Of a stretch of DNA of 64,000 nucleotides, positions 26,198 to 34,800 are shown one piece after another. Positions within the stretch are counted from its first letter, which is position 1. The number at the start of each line of letters is the position of its first letter. The DNA is from CATQHQ01 sp965243805 (GTDB lineage: Bacteria > Gemmatimonadota > Gemmatimonadetes > Longimicrobiales > Gaopeijiaceae): contig OZ251577.1 of the NCBI GenBank assembly GCA_965243805.1, positions 620,001-684,000 of the forward strand. The letters run 5' to 3'. A model generated the notes under the pieces. It searched no databases. It was not told the DNA's origin and saw nothing but the letters and a program-made list of their open reading frames with translations. The position numbers were made by a program, and so were the translations under genes.

Positions 26198-26638
26198 TTA
26201 GGGCGACGGGCGCACCACCAAGTCACCCAACAGAAACAGATCGGTGAGCAGCGCACGCACATGGATCGACGCATTGAGGTTGTCGATCAGTTGGGAGGAC
26301 ACAGCCGGCTGAGCAAGGGCCAGTCGCACGAACGCCTGCGCGGCGGCCGCGTCGCGCTCCAGAACCTCGATGGCATCTTCGTGAGCGTCAGCGTGGGGCA
26401 TGTTGGCCCGGAACCCGTCGGCGAGCCCGGTCAGCGCTTCGTCGCACCGGCGCAGGTACTGTCGGACTTGGCTGTCGGGCAAGTGGACTTGACGATCTGC
26501 CAAGTCGACTTGACCTCCGGGCGAATCGTCCGGTGACTCGGGCGCAACGCCGGACACGCCCTGGGCCGCGTAGGCCAGGAAGAACTCGTACGCCTCCTCG
26601 ATCAGGTCGATGCGGGCCTTGAGGTCGGCGGAGGTCAT
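26198..26638 (-). CDS. Hypothetical protein at the end of the molybdenum hydroxylase operon
   Basis: A 146-residue, mostly helical, acidic protein beginning MTSADLKARIDLIEEAYEFF and containing a middle stretch rich in Asp, Gln and Val (GGQVDLADRQVHLPDSQVRQ). No signal peptide, membrane segment or known motif is visible. ATG 26638 has GGAGG four bases upstream. An earlier ATG at 26656 overlaps the cytochrome b stop as ATGA and would add six residues. Position as the fifth gene of the run suggests an assembly or maturation role for the cytochrome b/molybdenum enzyme, which is inference only. Confidence 0.7.
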   Translation of the reverse strand: MTSADLKARIDLIEEAYEFFLAYAAQGVSGVAPESPDDSPGGQVDLADRQVHLPDSQVRQYLRRCDEALTGLADGFRANMPHADAHEDAIEVLERDAAAAQAFVRLALAQPAVSSQLIDNLNASIHVRALLTDLFLLGDLVVRPSP

Positions 26639-26652
26639 GGGCCCTCCAGAAG

Positions 26653-27528
26653 TCATGGGCCCCCGGAGCCGGCGTCCTGCCTGACCACGCCAACGTCGTC
26701 GCCGTCCGCAATCCAGCGGGCGGAGTCGGGCTGGACGACCCAGCGCTTGGGGTCGTGGTTCTGCAAGTACTTCTCGCGGGTGATCCGTCCGTGGATCATC
26801 GACCACGTCATCCAGCTCTTCTCGGGGCGAAGCGCAAAGTAGACGTGCGCGATCACCAGGAAGATCAGGCCGACGCCGCACAGGCCGTGGATCACGTAGA
26901 TCACGCCCCACGCCGCGTCGCCGAAGATGTACGGGTTCTGCTCCCAGAGCACATGGTCGATCCGGAACATCATGAGAACGCCCGTGACGATGGCGCCGAC
27001 GGTCACGACGCCGGCCACGTGATGAAACATCTTCTGGTCGGCGGGATACTTGCCGGGCCGGGGGGCTTCGGCGTCGGTCGCACGCACCGCCTTCTTCAAC
27101 GCCAGCGTGCCTTCCGCCACGTCCTTGCCACCCACCAGCATGGTGCGGAAGTCCTGCTTGGCGAAGACGTGCCAGATGTGGTAGAGGACCGTCACGATCA
27201 GCACGAAGCCGGCGATCCAGTGGATCGTCACCCACGGGAACTGGATGCCCAGAAGGGGGAAGAACGCCGTCACCAGCAGCACGAACATCGCCACCGTCAT
27301 CGACCAGTGGAACGCCCGGGCGCCAGTCTTGTGGCGAAGGATCATCTTGGGGAGGTTGCGCGCCTCGTCAGGGTCCACCTCTTCGGCGCCGGTCTTCTTG
27401 GGGACCATGAGCGCGTGGCCGACCACGAAGAGCGCGCCGACGGCAACCGCCGCCCAGATCAGGTCCCACGAAACGCCGACGAGAACGTCTTCGCCCCAGG
27501 GGTTCAGTGCGCGTCGCAGGAAGTCCAT
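26653..27528 (-). CDS. Membrane cytochrome b subunit (formate-dehydrogenase-gamma/b561-like)
   Basis: A 291-residue membrane protein with about five hydrophobic helices (about 21-41, 76-95, 100-120, 168-188 and 200-220). Histidines suited to heme ligation lie in or near them: His74 (FHWSM), His103, His117, His169/170, His204 and His218. This is the pattern of di-heme cytochrome b subunits that pass electrons between a periplasmic enzyme and the quinone pool. It lies directly after the three molybdenum hydroxylase subunits on the same strand, with GGAG before its ATG. Inference: it links the exported enzyme to the respiratory chain, replacing a soluble acceptor. Confidence 0.85.
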   Translation of the reverse strand: MDFLRRALNPWGEDVLVGVSWDLIWAAVAVGALFVVGHALMVPKKTGAEEVDPDEARNLPKMILRHKTGARAFHWSMTVAMFVLLVTAFFPLLGIQFPWVTIHWIAGFVLIVTVLYHIWHVFAKQDFRTMLVGGKDVAEGTLALKKAVRATDAEAPRPGKYPADQKMFHHVAGVVTVGAIVTGVLMMFRIDHVLWEQNPYIFGDAAWGVIYVIHGLCGVGLIFLVIAHVYFALRPEKSWMTWSMIHGRITREKYLQNHDPKRWVVQPDSARWIADGDDVGVVRQDAGSGGP

Positions 27529-27586
27529 GGACTATCTCCGCTGGTTGTGAACGCCGACGAGCCGGCCAGGAGCGCGACCAGTCCCG

Positions 27587-28588
27587 CTACGCCGCATCGC
27601 GCACCGACCGTTTCACCAAGTTGCGCATGAGGGCGATCTTGTAGTCGTTGTGGCGGAGGGCGCGGGCGCCTTCCACGGCGGCCTCGCCGGCCTGCTGGCC
27701 AGTCTCGTCGTCGGGCGAACGGCCCCGCACCACCGACTCGGCCGCGTCGGAGCGCACCGGGTAGGGCGCCACGCCGTTGACCACGATCCGGGCGTCCCGC
27801 ACCACGTCGCCTTCCACCTGGAGCACCGACGCCACGCTGGCCAGGGAGAAGTCCCAGGACTTGCGGTCGCGGATCTTCTCGAAGTACCAGCGAGCCCCGG
27901 GGCTAGGCGCCGGGAGCCGGATTCGGGTCAGCAGGTCGCCGGGTTCCAGCACGGTCATGCGCATGATGTCGATCGCCGGGCCGATGAAGAAGTCGCGGGC
28001 GGCGTAGGTCCGCTCGCCGGAGGCGTTGGCCACCGTCATCTCCGCGTCCAGGGCGACGAGCGCCGGCGCCGTGTCCGACGGGTTCACGGCCACGCAGCGG
28101 CTGGCGCCCACGATGCAGTGCTCACGGTTCATGGAGCGAGGCGTGGCGGCGTAGCAGATGTTCCCGCCGGCCCGGTAGCAGGGCCAGCCGCTCCGGTAGT
28201 ACCAGCAGCGCGTGTCCTGGACGATGTTGCCGCCCAGCGTGCCCTGGTTGCGGATCTGGGGGGTAGCCACCAGTCCGGCGGCCTCCGCCAGCAGCGGAAA
28301 GCGGTTCCGCACGTCGTCGCTCTCCGCTACTTCCGTGAGGCTGGTCATGGCGCCGATCTCCACTCCCCCGTCGTCGGTCTCCGAGATGCCCTTGAGCTGG
28401 TCGACGCCGCCCAGGTCGATCACCGCAGCGGGCCGCTTGATCCGATCCTTGAACCAGTCGAAGGTGTCGAGCCCGCCCGCCAGGACCCATCCCTGGTCGC
28501 CGTGTTCGCCCATGAGACGGACCGCGTCTTCCACGCCCGACGGCTGGTACAGCTCGAAGGGCGGGATCATGTCGCGAATGACTGCCAC
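27587..28588 (-). CDS. Molybdenum hydroxylase FAD subunit with extra cysteine-rich insert
   Basis: A 333-residue FAD-binding medium subunit of the xanthine dehydrogenase/CO dehydrogenase type. FAD-binding glycines are in LAGGLDTFDW (about 37-46) and in QIRNQGTLGGNIVQDTRC (about 111-128). Between about 128 and 165 there are five cysteines (128, 137, 145, 158, 165) in an insertion absent from CoxM-type subunits. 4-Hydroxybenzoyl-CoA reductase beta subunits carry an insert here that binds a [4Fe-4S] cluster, so a fourth cluster is plausible. The start is GTG 28588 with AAGGAGA 7 bases upstream. It lies 48 bases after the large subunit gene. Confidence 0.87.
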   Translation of the reverse strand: MAVIRDMIPPFELYQPSGVEDAVRLMGEHGDQGWVLAGGLDTFDWFKDRIKRPAAVIDLGGVDQLKGISETDDGGVEIGAMTSLTEVAESDDVRNRFPLLAEAAGLVATPQIRNQGTLGGNIVQDTRCWYYRSGWPCYRAGGNICYAATPRSMNREHCIVGASRCVAVNPSDTAPALVALDAEMTVANASGERTYAARDFFIGPAIDIMRMTVLEPGDLLTRIRLPAPSPGARWYFEKIRDRKSWDFSLASVASVLQVEGDVVRDARIVVNGVAPYPVRSDAAESVVRGRSPDDETGQQAGEAAVEGARALRHNDYKIALMRNLVKRSVRDAA

Positions 28589-28636
28589 TTGTTGATCTCC
28601 TTGGTGTTGGGGGGCCGCGACGGGCCGCTTGCAGCG

Positions 28637-31030
28637 TCAGACGTGGGTGTCGAGCAGCCCGTAGGGCCGAGGGCGGTCTTCCAGCTCCGCCAGGATCATG
28701 TCCGATGTGAGGGGCGTCCGGCAGAGGCAGCGACCGCCCATGGCGTCGGCCACCGCGCAGGCGTAGGCCGCTTCGCCCGCACCCACCGGCGGCTCGCCGA
28801 TGCCCTTGGAGCCCACCGGCGTCTGGGGGTCCGGCTCGTCCACGGCGGCGAAGCGAGGGCTCCTGGGAACGTCCAGGATCCCCGGGGGGCGGGCCGTGTA
28901 GAAGCGCTTGGTGAAGGGGATGCCCCACTTGGGGTCGAAGACCCAGCGCTGGCTCTTGGCCATTCCGATTCCCTGGATGACGCCGCCGTTGGTCTGGGCC
29001 GCCAAGCTCCGGGAGTGGAGGACGGTTCCGCAATCTGCGGACGACGCCAGGTCCACGATCTCCACATCGCCGGTCTCCTCGTCCAGCTCCACTTGGCAGA
29101 AGGTGATCACCCACGAGAAGATGGAGCCGTCTCGGGCGTAGTTGTCCCGGGCCGCGGCGATCAGCCCTTCGCTGGCCAAGCCCCGAACGGCGGCCTTAGT
29201 GGCGTCGTTCAGGTCGTCCGGGTACTCCTCGCCGCTGAACTTGCCCCCGAGAGCCGTCGCACGCCGGGCCGCCTGGGCGAAGTCCATCCCGACGGAGCGG
29301 TTTTCGGACCGGAAGACCCGGCCGTCGGCCACCCGGTAGCTGCTCGGCGAACCGCCCAGCTCCTGCGCCGCCAGCTCCTGGAGCAGCCCCACCAGCGCTT
29401 CCGCTGCGGCGTGGTTGGCTCGGGTGTGGGCGAAGGTCGTCTGGCTGCCAGCCTGGACGGTGCTGTGGGGCAGGTGCTTGCGCGTGTCGCCCCAGACGAT
29501 CTCCACCTGGTCCCAGGAGAGGTCCAGCACCTTGGCGGCCGCCCGGGCGGTGTCGGCGATGGAGTGGGTGCCCAGGTTCCCGATCCCCTGGTGCACATGC
29601 AGCTTGCCGTCGTCGCGGATCACCAGCAGGCCGTCGCGTCCGGAGCTGCCGGCGGTGAAGGGGCTCAGCCCGATCCCCACGCCCGTGACCTTGCTTCCGT
29701 TCCGCTGGCCGGAGAGCTGCCGCTTCGCGTCCCAGTCGAAGAGCTCGGCGCCCAAATCCAGCGCCTCCCGCACCCGCGCGCTGGTGAAGTTGCCCTGGTT
29801 CGGCCCCAGCCAGCCGTCGGCGTCGGCTGCGTTGACCTTGCGGATCTCCAGCCGGTCCATGTCCAGGTCCCGGGCAGCCTTGTCCACCAGCGGCTCCAGC
29901 ATTGCGACGATCTGCGCGCCGCCGGGCGCCCGTTGCGCCGAGCGAGGAGGCGTGTTGGTGTATACCGGGACGCCTCGGAAACGCATGTTCTCGGGCTGGT
30001 ACGACGCGGTGGCCACCACGCCGGCGGTGGCGAAGTCGCTGGCGCCGTAGGGACCGCTGTCCTGAACCAAGTAGAGGTCCAGCGCGGTCATGCGGCCGTC
30101 GTCGCGGAAGCCAATCTTGGCCCAGCCCTGGAAGCCGGCCCGCGCTCGCCCGATGTAGTTCTCCTCGTAGCGTGTGATCCGGAGCATAACCGGTCGGCCG
30201 ATCTTCTGCGACAGGACCGCGGGCACCGCCATGATCGGCGCGCCCGAGATCTTGCTGCCGAAGCCGCCGCCGCAGTACTCGGCCACCATCACCACGTCCT
30301 CCACGTCCATCTCCATCATCCGGGCGACGGCGTTTCGGGCCTGCTGCGTGCTCTGGGTGGAGCCGTGGAGGAAGAGCTTGCCGTTCTGCCAGTACGCCAT
30401 GCAGCTGCGGGGCTCCATGGGGTGGTGGGTCACCGACTGGTGGACGATCGTCTCCTCGACGACCACCGACGCCTCGGCGAAGCCCGCCTCCACATCGCCT
30501 ACGGCCCACTCGACGGCGGGCTCGCCCATCGGCAACCGGTCCTCGCCCGCCTCGGCGAAAACGCTGCCGGGCCACTTGAAGCTGACCGTCTCCCGGTCCT
30601 TGACCACGTTGCCGTCCAGGCGGGCGTCGGGTCCTCCTTCGCGCAGACTCTCCAGGGGGTCCAGCACGAAGGGGAGCGGCTCCAGCTCCACCTTGATCGC
30701 CTCCACCGCCGCCGCTGCCGTGGTCTCGTCCACCGCCGCCACGGCCAGGATCGGCTCGCCCTCGTACTTGGGCTCGTCGGTGAGCGCTCGCTCGCCGGGA
30801 CCGGCTTCGCCGGGCAGGTCCGACGCTCGGATGATCCCCAGCACGCCCTCCATCGCCTCTGCCGCCCGGGTGTCCACGCTGCGCACTCGGGCGTGGGGCA
30901 TGGGGCTGGCCAGAAGCTTGGCGAAGACCATTCCCTCGGCCCGGAAGTCCTCGGCGTAGCGCGCCCGGCCAGTGATCTTGGCTCGCAGGTCTGGGGGAGC
31001 GATGTCGGCGCCGATCACGTTCTCAGCCAT
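28637..31030 (-). CDS. Molybdopterin-binding large subunit of a xanthine-dehydrogenase-family hydroxylase
   Basis: A 797-residue catalytic subunit that should hold the molybdopterin cytosine dinucleotide-type cofactor and hydroxylate an aromatic or aldehyde-type substrate with water. The cofactor-binding GGGFGSK lies near residue 257, the NTPPRSAQRAPGGAQ loop near 357, and the catalytic Glu is in GSKGIGEPP at about 746. The loop differs from the AYRGAGR loop of the CO-dehydrogenase-like paralog at 38347, so the substrate should differ. There is no signal peptide on this subunit; the Tat signal is on the small subunit, so the complex may be exported together. The 3' half is strictly conserved with the operon order small, large, FAD, cytochrome b. 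Confidence 0.92.
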   Translation of the reverse strand: MAENVIGADIAPPDLRAKITGRARYAEDFRAEGMVFAKLLASPMPHARVRSVDTRAAEAMEGVLGIIRASDLPGEAGPGERALTDEPKYEGEPILAVAAVDETTAAAAVEAIKVELEPLPFVLDPLESLREGGPDARLDGNVVKDRETVSFKWPGSVFAEAGEDRLPMGEPAVEWAVGDVEAGFAEASVVVEETIVHQSVTHHPMEPRSCMAYWQNGKLFLHGSTQSTQQARNAVARMMEMDVEDVVMVAEYCGGGFGSKISGAPIMAVPAVLSQKIGRPVMLRITRYEENYIGRARAGFQGWAKIGFRDDGRMTALDLYLVQDSGPYGASDFATAGVVATASYQPENMRFRGVPVYTNTPPRSAQRAPGGAQIVAMLEPLVDKAARDLDMDRLEIRKVNAADADGWLGPNQGNFTSARVREALDLGAELFDWDAKRQLSGQRNGSKVTGVGIGLSPFTAGSSGRDGLLVIRDDGKLHVHQGIGNLGTHSIADTARAAAKVLDLSWDQVEIVWGDTRKHLPHSTVQAGSQTTFAHTRANHAAAEALVGLLQELAAQELGGSPSSYRVADGRVFRSENRSVGMDFAQAARRATALGGKFSGEEYPDDLNDATKAAVRGLASEGLIAAARDNYARDGSIFSWVITFCQVELDEETGDVEIVDLASSADCGTVLHSRSLAAQTNGGVIQGIGMAKSQRWVFDPKWGIPFTKRFYTARPPGILDVPRSPRFAAVDEPDPQTPVGSKGIGEPPVGAGEAAYACAVADAMGGRCLCRTPLTSDMILAELEDRPRPYGLLDTHV

Positions 31031-31052
31031 TTCGTCGCGTCTCCTTGTCCGT

Positions 31053-31712
31053 TTACGCCAGGGACCGGGACCGGGACCGGGACAGCTCCGCCGCCCGCAT
31101 CGCCGTGTTCAGGATCTTGTCGTAGTCGGCGCAGCGGCAGAGGTTGCCCGAGAGGTGCTCGGCCGCCTCGTCTCGTGTGGGGCTCGGGTTCTTGTCCAGC
31201 ATGGCGACCATGCTCATGACGAAGCCCGGCGCGCAGAAGGCGCACTGGAAGCCGCCCTCGTCGATGACCGCCTGCTGCACCGGGTGGAGCCGCCCGTCGT
31301 CCTCCAGCCCCTCGACGGTCGTGACCGCCCGTCCCCGCACCGAGTGGGTGAGGATCGAGCAGCCGTAGTGGGACGTGCCGTCGATCAGCACCGTGCAGGC
31401 GCCGCACTCGGCCCGGTCGCACCCCAGCTTGGTGCCGGTGAGCCCCAGCTTGTAGCGGAGCGTCATCGCCAGCGTCTCCTGCTTCATGACGTCCACGCGG
31501 CGCTGCTGGCCGTTGACGTTCAGGGTGACCATCCGCTCCACGGCTCCCTGGGCGGCGAGTCCGCCGACCGCCGGCGCACCCGTCAGGAGGCCGCCCTCGC
31601 GGAAGAGGTAGCCCGACGCGGAGACGGTGGCCCCCGCGGCGACCACCCCCTTGATGAACCTCCGGCGGGTGAAGCCGCCTCGCCTAGACTGGATGAACTC
31701 TGCGTCCAGCAT
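31053..31712 (-). CDS. Tat-exported (2Fe-2S) subunit of the molybdenum hydroxylase
   Basis: A 219-residue small subunit. It has a twin-arginine leader (TRRRFIKGVVAAGATVSASG, about residues 15-34). A plant-ferredoxin-type cluster domain follows with Cys98, Cys103, Cys106 and Cys118, then the C-terminal helical 2Fe-2S domain with Cys157, Cys160, Cys192 and Cys194 (CAFC ... CRC). The ATG at 31712 is preferred because AAGGAGG lies 11 bases upstream; the alternative GTG at 31724 has no spacing from that site. The leader on the small subunit means the whole holoenzyme is likely translocated folded, like periplasmic aldehyde oxidoreductases such as PaoABC. Confidence 0.9.
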   Translation of the reverse strand: MLDAEFIQSRRGGFTRRRFIKGVVAAGATVSASGYLFREGGLLTGAPAVGGLAAQGAVERMVTLNVNGQQRRVDVMKQETLAMTLRYKLGLTGTKLGCDRAECGACTVLIDGTSHYGCSILTHSVRGRAVTTVEGLEDDGRLHPVQQAVIDEGGFQCAFCAPGFVMSMVAMLDKNPSPTRDEAAEHLSGNLCRCADYDKILNTAMRAAELSRSRSRSLA

Positions 31713-31827
31713 TGGGATCTGCACCTCCTTGGGGTGGGACGGCTGGGCCTTGGGGTGGGACGGCTGGATGGGACGGCGTTGCTTGGGGACATGGTACAGT
31801 GCGGTGCGTTGTCGCGCCAGTCAGACC

Positions 31828-34800
31828 TCACCGAAAATGCACGGCACCCTGTACGCCGAATCGCCGACTCGCGGGCTTCGTGCCGCCGGACGCCTGTACG
31901 CCGAAGAGGTCGACCGTCGCCTGGAAGCCGCTGGCCGGACCATCGGCTGCGTCCAGCAACGAGAGGCGAAATCCCACGTTCACGTGTCGGCCGGCATCGC
32001 CCTCGGTCGTCCATCGTCCGAACGGGGCGATCTGACCGAAGTCCCTCAGCACGACGGCGTAGCTGGCGTCGACTTCGAATCGGCTAGGCGGCGGGCGCAC
32101 AGCCTTCGGGCCGCCGAAGGTGCCGTCGCGCCAGAGCTTGTCCATGCGGCTGGCTGCGTTGCCCCATGTCGGCTCGAGCTTGAACGACAGGCCGCCTTCC
32201 TCGCGGCTTGGTTGCAGGCGCACAGACACGCTTGCTCCCCAGTCCTCGAAGCTCTTGGCCTGGTGCGCAACCAACATCCGGCCGTGCGCGCCGACAGTGA
32301 GGCCGATGCTCTCGTGAGCGTACGCGAGTTCCGCTCCGGCTTCTGCTCCGATGCCCGTCTCCGCGTCACCGCCGTCGAAGCGCATGCCCAGCTCGAAGCG
32401 AGACCGGATCGTCGACTGTGCCGATGCGGCCCAGCTGCCGACGACCTCCGGCGCGAGGCGGAGCCGTTGTGCGCTGGCGGCCACGCCCGTCAAGTCCCCG
32501 GTCTCGCCGGCGCTGGTGCGCACTGCGAACGCGTCGGCCTTGAAGGCCAGTACGCCGACCACCTGCTGGCGCGCGCCCGCTGCCGTCACCGCCATACGGA
32601 GGCTGGCGTCGAAACGCTCGCCAGTCGCGTCCTCCGACACCTCCGCGCTTCCAAGGCCCGCGCCCAGCAGCCCCCACACGCTCAGGCCCGGGCGGGGAGA
32701 CCACTGCACGTAGGGATGCACGCCGGTCAGGCGCGCGTCCACCGTGCCTTGGCCGTTGATGCCGCTCTCGAAGCCGACGGCGCTGGTAGTGCGAGAGAGC
32801 GCCAGCCCCACAAGCGGCCCAGACCCGAACCGGTAGTCGGCTCCCACATAGGCCGACCGCACGGCGCCGTCCAGCGCGAGGTCGTCGTCGGGCCGCTCCT
32901 TGAAGCCTCCAGCACCCGTGCGGCCCCAGAATGTCCATCCGGTTGCCGAGCCTTGCGTGCCCCCTCCCGGCGAGAACCGAAACGACGCCCGCGACAGCAG
33001 TTCCCTGCGCGACATCGGGTCCAGGCTGACCAACCGGCCCCAGCCGGCGTCGGCGTCGCGCCGCGCTCCGTTTGCCAGGACGCTCCGGTCCGGCCCGAAG
33101 ACGGACGCCAGTTCGCGTGCGGCATCCGCGCCGATGCCGCCTCTCGTCGCCGCCCGAAGGGCCGATGCCAGCCGGCCAGCGCCTGGAGATGTCCGCAGCC
33201 CAAGCAGCCAAGATGCTTGGCGAGCCAGTCCCGCAAGTCCGCAGCCGTCGCCGCCGGGCGTTGCATCGCACGAAACGGACCGTCCACCCAGTTCTAGATG
33301 CGCATCCCCGAGAGGACGGGGCCGGTTGCCCGTTCCAAGCCGTCCGCTGATTGCATCTACGGTCTCGGCACCCACTGCCCGACCAAAGGCCGCCAGCGAT
33401 CGCTTCATGATGCGCGCCCGGTCCGAACGCGACGTTTCCACCGTCAGAAGGAAGTCTTGCTCGGCCTGGGCGCCGCTGGGGTCCGTCGCCCTCACGGTCA
33501 CGATGGATTGGCCCACCGCCCGAGGACGGATGGTCAAGGCGTCCCCGGCCACCACCACCTCCGCGACTTCCTTTGCCGCAGAGACCGCAGAGTAGACAAG
33601 CTCGTCTCCGTCGGGGTCCCGAAAGTGCGGCGACAGGTCTTCTGCCGCCGGCTCGCTCCCGATCTCGATGGTCTTTGGCTCCATGGGAGCTGCGACTTCC
33701 GGTGCTCGGTTCGCCTCCGGGCCGCCCGAACCGGAGGTCCGGCTCCCGTCCACCTTGTGCAACGCGCTTGCGGGCACCGAGTCGTGCGCCAGGACCGCAG
33801 GGACGGTCGGAACGCCCAGCAAGGTGATCGAGCCACCGTTGGCCGACAGCGCATCGGCGGCGATGCTGATGCCGTCGGCGTCTCGGTCCGCCTGCTGCAC
33901 AACATAGCCGAACGACATCTCCGACTTGTTCGAGTGTTGGTACAGGAAGGCGGCCCGGCGCTTGTGCGCTCCGATGTCGATCTCGACGTAAGGCTTCCCG
34001 CCCGTCGTGTCTACAACCATGTCATGGTCAAATGCCATCGTCACCTGGATCTGGTTGCCCCGCACATACGTGTCGCCGCTCGCTGGAGGGGCGACCCACA
34101 GCCAGCGCACGCGGGGGCTGCGGGTGCGGCTGCCGTCCATCTTGAGGGCGGAATCGGCGGGCACCGGATCGTGCGACAACTCCGCGGCCACGGTGTCGCC
34201 TGCCAGCGTGATCAAGCCACCGTTGGCCGACAGCGCGTCGGCGGCGATGCTGATGCCGTCGGCGTCTCGGTCCGTCTGCTGCACCAAGTACGTGAAGATC
34301 TGGATTGATGGCTCATAATAGTACGGATACGCGTACGTGGCATAGCGTGTCGATTCCCCGATGGTGAGCGCGATTCGAGGTCGGCCGTTCGTCGTCGTCA
34401 CCGTGACCTCCCGGTCGAAGTGCACATTCACGTAGAACCTTTCATGCCGTGTGTACGTGCTGTCGCTGGCTGGCTTCGGAGAGATGTCTACCTTCCGCAC
34501 GCGGGGCACTCTTGCTGTGCGCCCGTCCACCTTGCGCGACGCGCTTGCGGGCAACGCGTCGTGCGCCAGGACCGCGGATACGTTCGGGGCGTTCACCAGT
34601 GCGATCGAGCCGCCGTTGGCCGACATGGCATTGGCCGCGATGCCGATGCCGGTCGAATCTCGGTCCGACGCCTGTACGACGTAGCCGAAGTTCACCTTCG
34701 TCTTGTCCGAGGGTTGGCGCAGGAAGGCAGCCCGGCGGCTGTGCGCTCCGATGCCGATCTCTACGTAGGGCTTCCCGCTCGTCGTGTCCACGGCCACGGC

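Noticed and set aside
27650..31219. 1,189-residue plus-strand ORF
   Set aside because: It runs antisense to three clearly real molybdenum hydroxylase genes and is an expected by-product of high GC and few stops.
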